Positions 29,569 through 41,126 of a stretch of 64,000 nucleotides of DNA are shown here, piece after piece. The notes under the pieces were generated by a model that was not told the DNA's origin, searched no databases, and saw only the letters and a program-made list of their open reading frames with translations. Positions within the stretch are counted from its first letter, which is position 1; each line of letters begins with the position of its first letter. The translations under genes were made by a program, and so were the position numbers. Origin of the DNA: Dyella solisilvae (GTDB taxonomy: Bacteria; Pseudomonadota; Gammaproteobacteria; Xanthomonadales; Rhodanobacteraceae); assembly GCF_003351225.1 (NCBI RefSeq), contig NZ_QQSY01000008.1:34872-98871 (forward strand), written 5' to 3'.

Positions 29569-30162
29569 TCAGGCGATCCGGCACGCCTCGTCGAACGCAA
29601 GGCGCGGGCTGCGCGGGAACAGGTCACGGCTGGCGTCGCCATAACCGATGTTGACCAGGAAATTGGACTTGACCGTGGAGCCGGCGAAGAACGTCGCGTC
29701 CACGCCGGCATTGTCGAAGCCGGACATCGGGCCGCAATCCAGCCCCAGCGCGCGGGCGGCCATGATCACGTAGGCGCCCTGCAAGGTGCCGTTGCGGAAC
29801 GCGGTGGTGTCGATCAGCGGCTGGTTGCCAACGAACCAGCTACGCGCGTCGGCATGCGGGAACAGCTGCGGCAGCTTTTCGTAGAAGGCGTAGTCGGTGG
29901 CCACGATGGCGGTGACCGGGGCGGCCAGGGTCTTGGCGCGGTTGCCCTCCGACAGGAACGGGGCGAGCTTGTCCTTCGCTTCCTTGGACTTCACGAACAC
30001 CAGGCGCGTCGGCGAGGAATTGGCGCTGGTCGGGCCGAACTTGGCCAGTTCGTAGAGCTGGTGCAACTGGGCGTCGCTCACTTCCTTGGGCAGCCACGCG
30101 TTGAATGTGCGCGCGGTGCGGAACAACTGGTCGAGGGCGGCCTCGGAAAGCAACTCGCTCAT
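29569..30162 (-). CDS. nitroreductase family protein, RutE-like
   Basis: A 197-aa flavin enzyme that closely resembles E. coli RutE (malonic semialdehyde reductase) along its whole length: WGPTSAN-type [40 protein letters not shown], and [12 protein letters not shown]. It should bind FMN and use NAD(P)H. No other pyrimidine-degradation (rut) gene is nearby, so malonic semialdehyde need not be its substrate; many relatives are annotated only as nitroreductases. The start at 30162 opens MSELLS; upstream sequence is the divergent promoter region with the ELM1-like gene. Confidence 0.9.
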   Translation of the reverse strand: MSELLSEAALDQLFRTARTFNAWLPKEVSDAQLHQLYELAKFGPTSANSSPTRLVFVKSKEAKDKLAPFLSEGNRAKTLAAPVTAIVATDYAFYEKLPQLFPHADARSWFVGNQPLIDTTAFRNGTLQGAYVIMAARALGLDCGPMSGFDNAGVDATFFAGSTVKSNFLVNIGYGDASRDLFPRSPRLAFDEACRIA

Positions 30163-30297
30163 GGGTATCCTTTGATCATGGCGCGCCCACTTCGGCGCAA
30201 CGAGCGCCCAGTTTAAGCGCGCTCGCGGGCAAACTGGACCCGGGCGAATGAAACGAACTGTGCAGTCTGGAGAAACAATGCCCCCGGTGACGGCTTC

Positions 30298-31263
30298 ATG
30301 ACGAAGTCCGCAGGCGACTGCTGGGTAATCACCGACGCCGCTGCGGGCAACCAACGCCAGGCCCTTGCCCTGGCCGAGATGCTGGAGCTGCCGGTGCGCC
30401 ACCTGCAGCTGGAGCCTCGCGCGCCATGGTCATGGCTGTCGCCACGGCTGGCCGCCGGAGCCCGCCTCGCGCTCACCGAGACGCAGCGTCGGCAATTCGC
30501 ATCGCCCTGGCCCACCGTCGCCATCGGCTGTGGCCGACAGGCAGCGATGTATACGCGACTGTTGCGGCGTCTCAGCGAGGGTCGCTGCTACACGGTGCAG
30601 ATTCTCGACCCACGCATCGACCCGGCGCATTGGGATCTGGTGATCGCCCCGCGCCACGACCATCTGGTTGGTCCCAATGTGGTGCAGACGCTGGGCTCGC
30701 TCAATCCGGTGGACGATCGCTGGTTGCAGGACGGGCGCGACGCCGATCCCGGCCTCGCCAGGCTGCCGGGTCCGCGCGTAGGCGTGCTTCTGGGTGGACC
30801 ACGCCGCGGCGTGCAGTTCGACGAGGACTACATCGCGCACCTGGCCGACCGATTGCTGGCGCGTCAGCAATCCGAAGGAGGCAGCCTGCTCGCGCTCGCA
30901 TCGCGCCGCACGCCGCGGCCGTTGCTGGAACGCCTGCGCGAACGACTCGCCGGCGCGCCCGGGCTGGTGTGGGGCAGCCAGGACGACGGCGGCAACCCGT
31001 ATCCGAGCGTGCTGGGCTGGGCTGATCGACTGGTGGTTACGCCGGACTCGGTCAACATGTTGTCCGAAGCCTGCGCGGTGGGTTGTCCGGTGCATACCCT
31101 GGTGCTGGGCACGCTGCCCGAGAAACTGGCGCGCTTTCATCAGGCGTTGCTCGAGGCGGGACGGCTGCATGACATCGAGGATGTGGTGACGACGCCGACC
31201 GAGCCGCTGCGCGAGACGGCGGCTATTGCGGCGATGTTGCGTGAGCGGCTGGTGGCTCGATAG
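30298..31263 (+). CDS. mitochondrial-fission ELM1-like protein (DUF1022)
   Basis: A 321-aa protein of the ELM1 family (PF06258), a GT-B-like fold first named from plant ELM1. It starts [20 protein letters not shown] and carries [21 protein letters not shown], the turn RRTPRP and [15 protein letters not shown], all family hallmarks. Bacterial members are widespread in Proteobacteria and may be glycosyltransferases acting in envelope synthesis; that is unproven. It is divergent from the RutE-like gene. A MITE-like inverted repeat follows the stop codon. Confidence 0.87.
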   Translation: MTKSAGDCWVITDAAAGNQRQALALAEMLELPVRHLQLEPRAPWSWLSPRLAAGARLALTETQRRQFASPWPTVAIGCGRQAAMYTRLLRRLSEGRCYTVQILDPRIDPAHWDLVIAPRHDHLVGPNVVQTLGSLNPVDDRWLQDGRDADPGLARLPGPRVGVLLGGPRRGVQFDEDYIAHLADRLLARQQSEGGSLLALASRRTPRPLLERLRERLAGAPGLVWGSQDDGGNPYPSVLGWADRLVVTPDSVNMLSEACAVGCPVHTLVLGTLPEKLARFHQALLEAGRLHDIEDVVTTPTEPLRETAAIAAMLRERLVAR

Positions 31264-31287
31264 CGCGAGACTGACACCTCGCGATAC

Positions 31288-31383
31288 CGTCATTCCGGCG
31301 AAAGCCGGAATCCAGCGTCTTTGGGTGTGTACGGTTCAGCGAAGAGCAAAGGCACTGGATTCCGGCTTTCGCCGGAATGACGG
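31288..31383. repeat. 96-bp inverted-repeat element (MITE/REP-like)
   Basis: Arms of about 28 bp, CCGTCATTCCGGCGAAAGCC onward at the left and its complement at the right, flank a 38-40 bp centre. Each arm contains its own small hairpin (CCGGCgaaaGCCGG). Related, more decayed copies occur at 44641, 51547, 56735 and 63838. Confidence 0.8.
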
Positions 31384-31434
31384 AGAGGGGACACCGCGAC
31401 TGAGGGGGCGAACGACGCCGCTTTAAGCTTCATG

Positions 31435-34287
31435 TCAGAACGTGAACCCTAATTCCGCCGTCACCGTCTGCACATTGGCGCTCAACCGTTCGAGCTCGTC
31501 GTCACGTGGCGCAATGCGCGAGCGCAAATCCAGCGTGCAAGCCAGCGCGCGGTGCAGCAGCTCGGCATGGGCCTCGGCGAATATTCCCGCCTGCCGCCCA
31601 TCGAGCAGTCCAGCATTGCGGCACGCTTCGATCAGTCCGGCGTTGGCGGTGATGGCGAGCAGCGCCGGATGCGCGGCGGCATGGGCCAGCACCAGGCCCT
31701 GCAACGCGAACTCGATGTCGAGCAGGCCGCCCAGGCCCTGCTTGAGGTCGAACAGGTTGGCGTCGGAGCGGTCGCGCTCGGCACGCCAGCGCTGGCGCAT
31801 GTTGCTCACCTCCAGCAACACCGCGGCGCGGTCGCGCGGCACGGCCAGCACCTCACGCCGCACCTGGGAGAGTTGCTCGTGCAATGCCGCATCACCTGCG
31901 ATCGGCCGCGCGCGCAACAGGGCCTGGTGTTCCCAGGTCCAGGCGCGACTCTTCTGATAGGCGTTGAACGATTCCAGGCTGCTGACCAGCAGGCCCTTAG
32001 ATCCGTCGGGACGCAGGCGCGTGTCCACCTCGTAGAGGCGACCGGCGCGCGTGAGCACGGTGAGCCAGTTCATCACGCGCTGCACCAAGCGCTGGTACCA
32101 GCGCGTGCCTTCGAGCGAGCGCGCGCCGTCGCTCATGGCGTGCGCATGGATACCGTCGTAGACGAACACCAGGTCCAGATCGGAGGCGAAGCCCAGCTCT
32201 TCGCCGCCAAGGCTGCCATAGCCGAGCACGGCGAAGCCGCTGCCCTGCCCCGGAAGGCGCCCGTGCTGGGCCATCAGGTCGCGATCGGCGAGCGCGGTCA
32301 CCGCCAGCACGATGGATTCGGCCAGCACCGCGAGTCGACGCGCGGTGGCGACCGCATCGGCGCGGCCGTCGCTGAAGGCCAGGCCCAGACGGAACGCGAC
32401 GCTCGCCTTGAATTCGTTGAGGCGTTCGAGTTCGGCCTCGGGCTCGCGCTCGTCCAGCGTGGCCAGCACGCGGGTGATCTCGGCGCTGATGTCGGCGCGC
32501 TTGAGCGGCAGCTGGTCAATGCGTGGATCGAGCACGTCGTCCAGCAACAGCGGCTGCGCGATCACGCGCTCAGCCAGGAACGCGCTCTCCGCGAACAGCC
32601 GCGCCAGGCGCAGGCGCGCGGCGGGCTGCTCTTCCAGCAGCGCCAGATACGACGAACGCCTCGCCACCGATTGCACCAGTCGACACAGGCGCAGCAGGCA
32701 CGGGACCGGCGCCGCGCTGTTGCGCGCCACCGCCAGCAACTGTGGCATCAGCCGGTCGAGCTGCTCTCGCGTGCGTTGTGGCATCGCGCGCACGGCGCCG
32801 GCTTGCGCCAGTTTTTGCAGTGCATCGGCCACTTCCGCGCCCGGCGTGAAGCCCGACGACTCCATCACGCCGGCATCCAGCGACTCGTGGCAAGCCTGTT
32901 GCCACAGCGCGACATCGGCCACCGGCGCGCTCGCCGTGCGGCCACCGCGCGGCATCAGCACCTCGGCAAACTCCTCGCTGACATGGGCGCGGTGACGCCC
33001 TAGCTCCTCTGACAACGCTTCCCACGATTCATGGCCGAGCCCCAGCGCGATGCGCTCACGGCTCAGCGGATCCTCCGGAATGTCGTGGGTCTGCGCATCG
33101 CGCAGCATCTGCACGCGGTTCTCGACCCGGCGCAGGAACACATAGGCTTCGCGCAGCGCGCGACCGCGGGCAGCACTGATATGACCGCGCGCCTCGCAGG
33201 CGGTCAACGCCGGCAACAGGCCGCGCACGCGCAGGCTCGGCTCACGGCCACCACGGATCAGCTGCATCAGCTGCACCACGAACTCGACTTCGCGAATGCC
33301 ACCCGGGCCGAGCTTGAGGTTGTCGGCAAGGTCCTTGCGCGCCACTTCAGCGTCGATCAGGGACTTCATCTCGCGCAATCCCGCAAACGCGGTGTAGTCC
33401 AGATATTTGCGGTAGATGAACGGCCGCAGCAGCTCCTGTAGCTCCTTGCCGGCATTGCGGTCGCCAGCGACAGGGCGCGCCTTGATCCACGCGTAGCGCT
33501 CCCAGTCGCGACCTTCGCTCTGGTAGTACTGCTCCATCGCCGAAAACGGCAGCGCCAGCCGACCGGCGTTGCCAAACGGGCGCAGGCGCAAGTCGACGCG
33601 TGCGCAGATACCGTCGACCGTGGGCTCGTTGAGCAGGCGCACCAGCTGTCGCGCGAGGCGGACGAAGTACTCGCTGTTGTCGAGCGAACGGGCGCCATCA
33701 CTCTGCCCGCTATGCGGATAGGCCAGCACCAGGTCGATGTCGGAGGAAAAATTCAGTTCGCTGCCGCCGAGCTTGCCGAAACCGATCACCACCATGCGCT
33801 GCAGCGCGCCTTCATGGCTGCGACTCTGGCCGTAGCGCGCGGCGAGCGCCTGCTCGGACCAACCCAGCGCCGCCGCCAGCAGCACCTCGTACAGCACGCT
33901 GGTGGCCGATAGCGTCTCCGGCAGTTCATCCAGTCCGTTGACGTCACGGAACACCAGCCGCAGCGCCTCTGCATGGCGGAAGCGGCGAAGTTCGGCCAGG
34001 CAAACCGTTTCGTCGGCGGACAGCCTCAGGCCTTCGGCGCGCACGCTGGCGTCGCTGCCCGAACGCAGCCGCTCCAGGCCCTGCGGCGCCAGCAGTTGCG
34101 GCTGGCGGAACCAGGTATCGAAGGCGAAGTCGCTGGCCAGCAGGGTGCGCCGGATGCGCTCGGCGACGCCGGCATCGTCGTGCAGTGGCACACCCACGGA
34201 ACGGCAGCGGGCGGAGAGTTCGCTGTAGCGGTCGTCGATCAGCGCGCGCAGCGCCGGGGATTCCGCAGGCCTTTGGATGACAGTCAT
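31435..34287 (-). CDS. glnE: bifunctional glutamine synthetase adenylyltransferase/adenylyl-removing enzyme
   Basis: A 950-aa enzyme, normal length for GlnE. It adds AMP to glutamine synthetase or removes it in response to PII and glutamine. Two nucleotidyltransferase domains are present. The N-terminal one (deadenylylation) has GFGKLGGSELNFSSDID and the C-terminal one (adenylylation) has GYGSLGGEELGFASDLD. Both keep the catalytic DxD. The start at 34287 gives a normal N-terminus; the open frame up to 34374 is not typical. No glnA or glnB is nearby. It is divergent from the LTA-synthase-like gene. Confidence 0.97.
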   Translation of the reverse strand: MTVIQRPAESPALRALIDDRYSELSARCRSVGVPLHDDAGVAERIRRTLLASDFAFDTWFRQPQLLAPQGLERLRSGSDASVRAEGLRLSADETVCLAELRRFRHAEALRLVFRDVNGLDELPETLSATSVLYEVLLAAALGWSEQALAARYGQSRSHEGALQRMVVIGFGKLGGSELNFSSDIDLVLAYPHSGQSDGARSLDNSEYFVRLARQLVRLLNEPTVDGICARVDLRLRPFGNAGRLALPFSAMEQYYQSEGRDWERYAWIKARPVAGDRNAGKELQELLRPFIYRKYLDYTAFAGLREMKSLIDAEVARKDLADNLKLGPGGIREVEFVVQLMQLIRGGREPSLRVRGLLPALTACEARGHISAARGRALREAYVFLRRVENRVQMLRDAQTHDIPEDPLSRERIALGLGHESWEALSEELGRHRAHVSEEFAEVLMPRGGRTASAPVADVALWQQACHESLDAGVMESSGFTPGAEVADALQKLAQAGAVRAMPQRTREQLDRLMPQLLAVARNSAAPVPCLLRLCRLVQSVARRSSYLALLEEQPAARLRLARLFAESAFLAERVIAQPLLLDDVLDPRIDQLPLKRADISAEITRVLATLDEREPEAELERLNEFKASVAFRLGLAFSDGRADAVATARRLAVLAESIVLAVTALADRDLMAQHGRLPGQGSGFAVLGYGSLGGEELGFASDLDLVFVYDGIHAHAMSDGARSLEGTRWYQRLVQRVMNWLTVLTRAGRLYEVDTRLRPDGSKGLLVSSLESFNAYQKSRAWTWEHQALLRARPIAGDAALHEQLSQVRREVLAVPRDRAAVLLEVSNMRQRWRAERDRSDANLFDLKQGLGGLLDIEFALQGLVLAHAAAHPALLAITANAGLIEACRNAGLLDGRQAGIFAEAHAELLHRALACTLDLRSRIAPRDDELERLSANVQTVTAELGFTF

Positions 34288-34471
34288 CGGCTGATTGTGC
34301 CGCACTGCAGCGAAGCTTGCCGAGCACGTGGCGCCTGAACGCCCCTCGGCGCCCGCCGCACGGTTTGCGGACACCCGTGGACACGAGTCCTGCGCTCAAC
34401 GATTGGTTCAGATCCGGACCATTACAGTCCCGTGTCCGAGCCATGACAGCCATACGCAGGATGCCGTGTCC

Positions 34472-36364
34472 ATGTCAGCGACTCCGCCCGCGCCGCGTGC
34501 GCGCTCCATCGTCTTTCGCCTCGGGCTTGGCGCCTTGCTGGCCGCCGTGTTCGTGCTGGCCACCGGACTGATCGACGGCGGCATCGGCGTGAGTCCGGCG
34601 CAGGCGTTCAGCCAGCCGTCCTTCCTGCTCGCCAATGCACTGCCCGGCCTGCTGCTGGCCGCGTCGCTGCTTGTGATCAGCCGCCGGCTGCTGCTTTCCT
34701 TCAGCCTGGCCTTTTTGCTGCAGGCGCTGGTGTATGCGGTCAATGCACTGAAGGTGCGCAACCTCAGCACGCCGTTGATGCCTGCCGACTTCCGCATGCT
34801 CGGCCAGCTGCGGCGCGGCGGCCTGAAGTTGCTGGGCAGCTACCTGCCGGCCAGTCCCTGGCCCTACGTGGCATTGCTGATGGCGCTCGCCGTATTGGTC
34901 ATCGCCTGGCGCCGGGAGCGGCCGCTGTTCGCACGCCGCACGCAAGGGCGGCGACTGGCGTCCGGCGTGGCGTTGCTGGCGTTGCTGGGCACCTTGCTGG
35001 CCGGCATGCCCGGGTGGTCGAGGATCTACGGCGGCCACCGCCTGTGGCTGGAGCCGTGGTCGGCCACGGCCACCGCCGAGCACTCCGGCCTGGTCAGCTC
35101 GCTGCTGATGTTCCACCTGCACCAGGGCCAGGCCCGCAGGAAGCCGGATGCGGCGGCGGCGCAGCAATGGATCGGAGGCGCGGTTCCGGCGCTGCGCGAG
35201 CGCATGCACGGCACGGTCGCCGGCGCTGCGGCGCCGGACATCGTGGTGGTGCAGAGCGAGTCGTTTTTCGACCCGTCGATCATGCGCGGCTACGAGCACG
35301 TCGATCTCGCGCCCAACCTGCATCGGCTCGCCGCCCAGGGCGAGAGCGGGCCGCTGCACGTGCCCACCTACGGCGGTGGCACCATCCGCACCGAGTTCGA
35401 AGTGCTCACCGGCCTGTCGCTGCGCTACTTCGACGACCTGCAGTTCCCGTACCTGCAGATGAACCACAAGGTCGTGCCCAGCCTGGTGCGCGCGCTGCGC
35501 GCCCGAGGCTACGAGACCATCGCGCTGCACGGCAACGACCCCGGCTTCTGGAACCGCACCACCGCGTTCCGCGCGCTTGGCTTCGATCGCTTCGTGTCGC
35601 GCGCCTCTTTCCCGGTCGACGCCGCCATGGACGGCCAGTACATGGCCGACCGCGCCATGACCGACGAGATCCTGGCACAGCTGAAGGACGCCGGTCCGCC
35701 GCAATTCCTGTTCGCCATCAGCATCGAGGCGCACGGCCCCTATGACGTGCCGCCCGCCGACCTGGCCGCACGCGACGCCATCGCCGTGCCCGACGGCGTC
35801 TCCGGCCACAACCGCGTGGAGCTGCAGAACTACCTCTACCACATGCAACGCGCCGACCAGGAACTGGGCCGGCTCGCCGCACTGCTTGCCCGGCGCGAGC
35901 GCCCCACCCTGCTGCTGTTCTATGGCGATCATCTCCCGGCGCTCACCGATACTTACCGCGTGACCGGCTTCGTCGACGGCAAGGACATGCTCAGCCAGGC
36001 GGGCGCCTGGCTGCTGGTCGATCCGCGCCGCCCGCCATCCTCCGGGCGCGAAGCACTCGCCTCCTGGATGCTTCCCGGCCGCCTGCTGGAGCAGGCCGGC
36101 ATCCGCGACGATGCCTACTTCGCGCTTACCCAGGTCATGGCTCCGCAGCTGGCTGCGCTCACGCGCGCGCCCGGCGCGCCGGCGGAACCCGAGGACGCCG
36201 CCGGCCAGTCGGCTGACGAGGACATGGCCAACGTCGCGCTGCTGCGCATGAAGGGCAAACTCGATCCGCTGCTGCCCAAGGCGGACACGCAGACTGCGGA
36301 AGTCGCGCCTTCCGACGACTTCGTTGACGCGAGGCTTGCGGAGCCGGTCGGCGCCAGCCAGTAG
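34472..36364 (+). CDS. LTA synthase/phosphoglycerol transferase-like sulfatase-fold membrane protein
   Basis: A 630-aa inner-membrane protein. Four to five transmembrane helices fill about residues 10-185. An alkaline-phosphatase-superfamily catalytic domain (PF00884) follows at about 230-530, facing the periplasm. The nucleophile Thr lies in YGGGTIRTEFEVLTG. Metal-ligand regions are VVQSESFFDPS, ALHGNDPGFWNR and FYGDHLP. Gram-negative relatives transfer phosphoglycerol or phosphoethanolamine to glucans or other glycans; the acceptor here is unknown. The C-terminal 80 residues are acidic and low-complexity. The start at 34472 was chosen as the first ATG before the first helix. Confidence 0.87.
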   Translation: MSATPPAPRARSIVFRLGLGALLAAVFVLATGLIDGGIGVSPAQAFSQPSFLLANALPGLLLAASLLVISRRLLLSFSLAFLLQALVYAVNALKVRNLSTPLMPADFRMLGQLRRGGLKLLGSYLPASPWPYVALLMALAVLVIAWRRERPLFARRTQGRRLASGVALLALLGTLLAGMPGWSRIYGGHRLWLEPWSATATAEHSGLVSSLLMFHLHQGQARRKPDAAAAQQWIGGAVPALRERMHGTVAGAAAPDIVVVQSESFFDPSIMRGYEHVDLAPNLHRLAAQGESGPLHVPTYGGGTIRTEFEVLTGLSLRYFDDLQFPYLQMNHKVVPSLVRALRARGYETIALHGNDPGFWNRTTAFRALGFDRFVSRASFPVDAAMDGQYMADRAMTDEILAQLKDAGPPQFLFAISIEAHGPYDVPPADLAARDAIAVPDGVSGHNRVELQNYLYHMQRADQELGRLAALLARRERPTLLLFYGDHLPALTDTYRVTGFVDGKDMLSQAGAWLLVDPRRPPSSGREALASWMLPGRLLEQAGIRDDAYFALTQVMAPQLAALTRAPGAPAEPEDAAGQSADEDMANVALLRMKGKLDPLLPKADTQTAEVAPSDDFVDARLAEPVGASQ

Positions 36365-36593
36365 CGCTTCCATATGGACGTCCAAACGGATCGAGGCTGG
36401 CTGCCGTTTTCCGCGGAATGCAAGCGGTGCAGTGGACGTTTTCGCGCGACCGAAAGGCATGGATTCAGCGATCTGTCTGGCCGCTAAAGGGAGCCGGTTT
36501 CGTTCAGCTTCGGTAGAGCAGCGCAGGCCTAGCTTCAATCCCAGCCGCGAAGCAAAGCCTCCGCGGCAACCACACACTGGAGGTTTACCTCGT

Positions 36594-36929
36594 ATGCGTA
36601 AGACCATGCTTGCCGCTCTGATCGTCACCGCCGCCTCGGTCCTGACCGCTCCCGCGTTCGCCCAGACCACCGCTCCCGCGGCCAAGGCCGAGGTCAGCGC
36701 GAGCGCCGCTCCGGCAGCGCAGGACACTGCAAGCAAGACGGTCGACAAGACCGTGAGCACCACCGAGAAGGCTGCGGGCAAGACCGCCGCCAGCACCGAG
36801 AAGACCGCTGACAAGGCCGCCAGCAGCACGGAACATGCCGCACACAAGGCGACCAAGCACACCACGCACAAGGCCAAGACCGGCGTCGACACCAAGGCCG
36901 AGGCAGGCACGCAGCCCAGCGGTCAGTAA
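36594..36929 (+). CDS. secreted Ala/Lys/Thr-rich repeat protein, unknown
   Basis: A 111-aa protein with a clear signal peptide (about 1-23, PAFA-QT). The mature part is almost only Ala, Lys, Thr, Ser, Glu and His, arranged in loose heptad-like repeats (TEKAAGKT, TEKTADKA, TEHAAHKA, then THKAK). It is probably a helical or disordered basic periplasmic protein. I recognise no family. The start at 36594 is fixed by GGAGG 11 bases upstream. A strong terminator follows. The repeats could vary in number between strains. Confidence 0.75.
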   Translation: MRKTMLAALIVTAASVLTAPAFAQTTAPAAKAEVSASAAPAAQDTASKTVDKTVSTTEKAAGKTAASTEKTADKAASSTEHAAHKATKHTTHKAKTGVDTKAEAGTQPSGQ

Positions 36930-36954
36930 ACCTCATCGATCCTTCGATCGAACG

Positions 36955-36983
36955 GCCCCGGGAGGCAACTCCCGGGGCTTTTT
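36955..36983 (+). terminator. Rho-independent terminator
   Basis: A 10-bp stem GCCCCGGGAG/CTCCCGGGGC (36955-36964, 36969-36978), loop GCAA, then T5. Confidence 0.92.
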
Positions 36984-37077
36984 CATGCCTGCCCGAAAAT
37001 CGCTTCCGCCTGTCGGCAAGATGGTAACTGCCGGCGCCCACCCGGCCGCGTTGCATGCCCCCGCGTCCATGGATTAA

Positions 37078-38187
37078 ATGACCACCAGACGCCCGCTCCC
37101 ACGGGCCTTCCGTACGATGCCATTGCCGCTGGATGCCCTCGTGATCACGCTGACGCCGCCCCCAAGCCCGACCCGTTCCGACTTCGTCGGCCTGCTCGCC
37201 GAATCGGTCACCCGTGCGCGTTCGCTGGAAGAACTGGTGCGTCCGTTGCTGGAACTGCTGCAGGCGGCGACCGGGCTGGAATCGACTTACCTGACCACGA
37301 TCGACATGGATGCGGGCGTGCAGCACATCCTGTTTGCGCGCAATACGCGCCAACTGCAGATTCCCGAAGGACTGGCGGTACCGTGGGAAGGCACGCTGTG
37401 CAAGCGTGCACTCGAGGAAGGCCGCCCCTACACGGACGATGTCGCCCAGTGCTGGGCCGATTCTGCGCCCGCGCGCGCCCTCGGCATCGCCACCTACGCC
37501 AGCACGCCGGTACGCATGGACGATGGCTCGCTGTACGGCACGCTGTGCGCCGCCAGTGACGAGCGCAAGCCGCTGGCCGACGGCGCCGAGCAGGTGCTGC
37601 ACATGTTTTCGCGGCTGATTGGCCAGCAGATCGAGCGCGAACGGCTGGTGCAGGAGCTGCAGCACGCCAACGACACCCTCGCGGTGAGCGCACTCACCGA
37701 CGCCACGACCCAGCTGCCGAATCGCCGCGCGCTGATGGAAGAGCTGGGCCGGCGGCTCGCCGCCATGGCCCACGGCGACCACGCACTCATGGTGGCGTTC
37801 GTCGATCTCGACCGCTTCAAGGCCATCAACGACGAGTACGGCCATGACGCCGGCGATCGCTTCCTCACCGCCATCGGTGGACGGCTCCAATCTGCGTTGC
37901 GCAGCGGCGATTTCGTGGCGCGCCTGGGAGGCGACGAGTTCGTGGTGCTGTCCAGCCCGACGCGCACCGAGGCCACCCATACCGCCAGCATCCTGCACCA
38001 ACGTCTGCTGGCCGCCACCACCGGCCGTTTCCACCTGGACGGACCGACCATCGAGTACGCCGGCCCCAGCATCGGCGTGATCATTGCCGCCAGCGACGCG
38101 AGCGACGCGGAAGCGCTGCTCGCCCAGGCCGACGCGGCGATGTATGCGACCAAGCGGGAACGGCGCGGTTCAGACCTGCGCCGCTGA
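37078..38187 (+). CDS. GAF-GGDEF diguanylate cyclase
   Basis: A 369-aa cytoplasmic signalling protein. A GAF sensor domain (about 40-190) is followed by a GGDEF domain (about 200-365) that makes cyclic di-GMP. The active-site motif GGDEF is intact at 284-288. The inhibitory I-site RSGD (275-278) sits exactly five residues before it, so product inhibition is likely. FVDLDRFKAIND at 241-252 supplies the metal-binding aspartates. There is no EAL domain or membrane segment. The start could also be the ATG at 37117. The GAF ligand is unknown. Confidence 0.95.
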   Translation: MTTRRPLPRAFRTMPLPLDALVITLTPPPSPTRSDFVGLLAESVTRARSLEELVRPLLELLQAATGLESTYLTTIDMDAGVQHILFARNTRQLQIPEGLAVPWEGTLCKRALEEGRPYTDDVAQCWADSAPARALGIATYASTPVRMDDGSLYGTLCAASDERKPLADGAEQVLHMFSRLIGQQIERERLVQELQHANDTLAVSALTDATTQLPNRRALMEELGRRLAAMAHGDHALMVAFVDLDRFKAINDEYGHDAGDRFLTAIGGRLQSALRSGDFVARLGGDEFVVLSSPTRTEATHTASILHQRLLAATTGRFHLDGPTIEYAGPSIGVIIAASDASDAEALLAQADAAMYATKRERRGSDLRR

Positions 38188-38225
38188 GCGCCAGCGATCG
38201 GCCGAGGAAACGCCGGCAGTTTTGC

Positions 38226-38837
38226 TCAGGCGCTCGCCAGATGCCCGGTGCTGTTGACGCCCTGCATGGTGAATCCGTCCTCGACATGCACGACGCTCAC
38301 CCCACAAGGCGACGGCTGGAACAGCCAATAGCTGGACAGCGGCAGCCCTGCGACATGGCACAGCAGCACACGGATCACGCTGTCGTGCGTGACCACCGCG
38401 ACTGTCTGCTGGGGATGTGACTCGAGAATGGTCGCGAGCGCATCGGTAGTCCGCGCAGCCACCTCCTGGATCGACTCGCCACCGGGAATTCGGAATCGAT
38501 GCGGCGCAACCTTCCAAAGCCGCGCCTCACGCGGCCAACGCTGCTCGACATCGGCCACGTGCATGCCTCCCCAGCCGCCGTAATCGATATCGATGAGGCC
38601 GGCATGCGGGTTGGCTTCCAGCCGGAACGGCGCGCCCAGCGTGTTGGCCGTTCGCACGCAACGTGACAAGGGGCTGCAGAAAATCTTGTCGAGCGACCAA
38701 TGTTGGCGAACGAAGTCGCGCGTCAGATCCGCCTGGCGCAAGCCCTTCTCGGTCAGGGCAAGGTCCTGCCTGCCGCGAAAGGTCGGGGGATTGATACCCG
38801 TGACTTCGCCGTGGCGTATCAGCAGCAAGGTCGTCAT
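38226..38837 (-). CDS. histidine phosphatase family protein
   Basis: A 203-aa phosphatase of the phosphoglycerate mutase/RHG superfamily. Phospho-acceptor His9 is in LIRHGE; FRGRQDLALTEKGLRQA and CSPLSRCVRTA follow, and the second catalytic His is in VVTHDSVIR. All core residues are present. It resembles alpha-ribazole phosphatases and general sugar-phosphate phosphatases; no cobalamin gene is near, so the substrate is open. It is convergent with the diguanylate cyclase gene, 38 bases apart. Confidence 0.9.
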   Translation of the reverse strand: MTTLLLIRHGEVTGINPPTFRGRQDLALTEKGLRQADLTRDFVRQHWSLDKIFCSPLSRCVRTANTLGAPFRLEANPHAGLIDIDYGGWGGMHVADVEQRWPREARLWKVAPHRFRIPGGESIQEVAARTTDALATILESHPQQTVAVVTHDSVIRVLLCHVAGLPLSSYWLFQPSPCGVSVVHVEDGFTMQGVNSTGHLASA

Positions 38838-39010
38838 GGGCGCCTCTCGTTGGGGATCGGAAATCAGCGGGCTGGAAGCGTACTCGCCATGCCCCTGCTC
38901 GCGCCGTGAATGGCGCGGTGGCTAAGGCCTTGCGGGGCGCATGGAATGAACACGCGTGCGAACCGCTCTGCAACCGCAGGCGACGGCGACCTTGGTCAGC
39001 GCCAAAAAAG

Positions 39011-39035
39011 AAAACCCCGCGCGAGGCGGGGTTTT
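39011..39035 (-). terminator. terminator of the groES-groEL operon
   Basis: A stem AAAACCCCGC/GCGGGGTTTT (39011-39020, 39026-39035), with a T-rich continuation on the minus strand (complement of the A run at 39004-39014). Confidence 0.92.
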
Positions 39036-39065
39036 CTCATGTTGCGATGCCTGGAGGGCGTGGAC

Positions 39066-40712
<1,647 letters not shown>

Positions 40713-40759
40713 CTATTCCTTCAAATGCGTGTGTATGGGAAGAGGGGCGGGAGAGGCGC

Positions 40760-41053
40760 TTAGCCTTCGATCACCGCGACGATGTCGTCTTCCTTGAGGA
40801 AGACCAGCTCTTCGCCGTCGATCTTGATTTCCTGGCCGGCGTACTTGCCGAACAGCACGGTGTCGCCTTCCTTGACCGACATCGGGCGGACCTTGCCGTC
40901 TTCCAGGATGCGGCCGGTGCCGGCAGCGATGACCTTGCCGCGGGTCGGCTTTTCGGTGGCGCTGTCGGGGATGACGATGCCGCCAGCGGAGACGCGCTCT
41001 TCTTCGAGACGCTTGACGATGACGCGATCGTGCAGCGGACGCAGTTTGCTCAT
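40760..41053 (-). CDS. groS: co-chaperonin GroES
   Basis: A 97-aa lid of the GroEL chamber. It starts [15 protein letters not shown], has the mobile loop around [15 protein letters not shown] and ends DIVAVIEG, as expected. It is the first gene of the groES-groEL operon, and its start lies about 75 bases from the CIRCE element. Confidence 0.99.
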   Translation of the reverse strand: MSKLRPLHDRVIVKRLEEERVSAGGIVIPDSATEKPTRGKVIAAGTGRILEDGKVRPMSVKEGDTVLFGKYAGQEIKIDGEELVFLKEDDIVAVIEG

Positions 41054-41126
41054 GGATGGGCTCCAGCTTGGTTGGATGGGTGAATCAAAAATGGGACCCC
41101 GGAGCGACGCCCTTGCTGGCGCGTTG

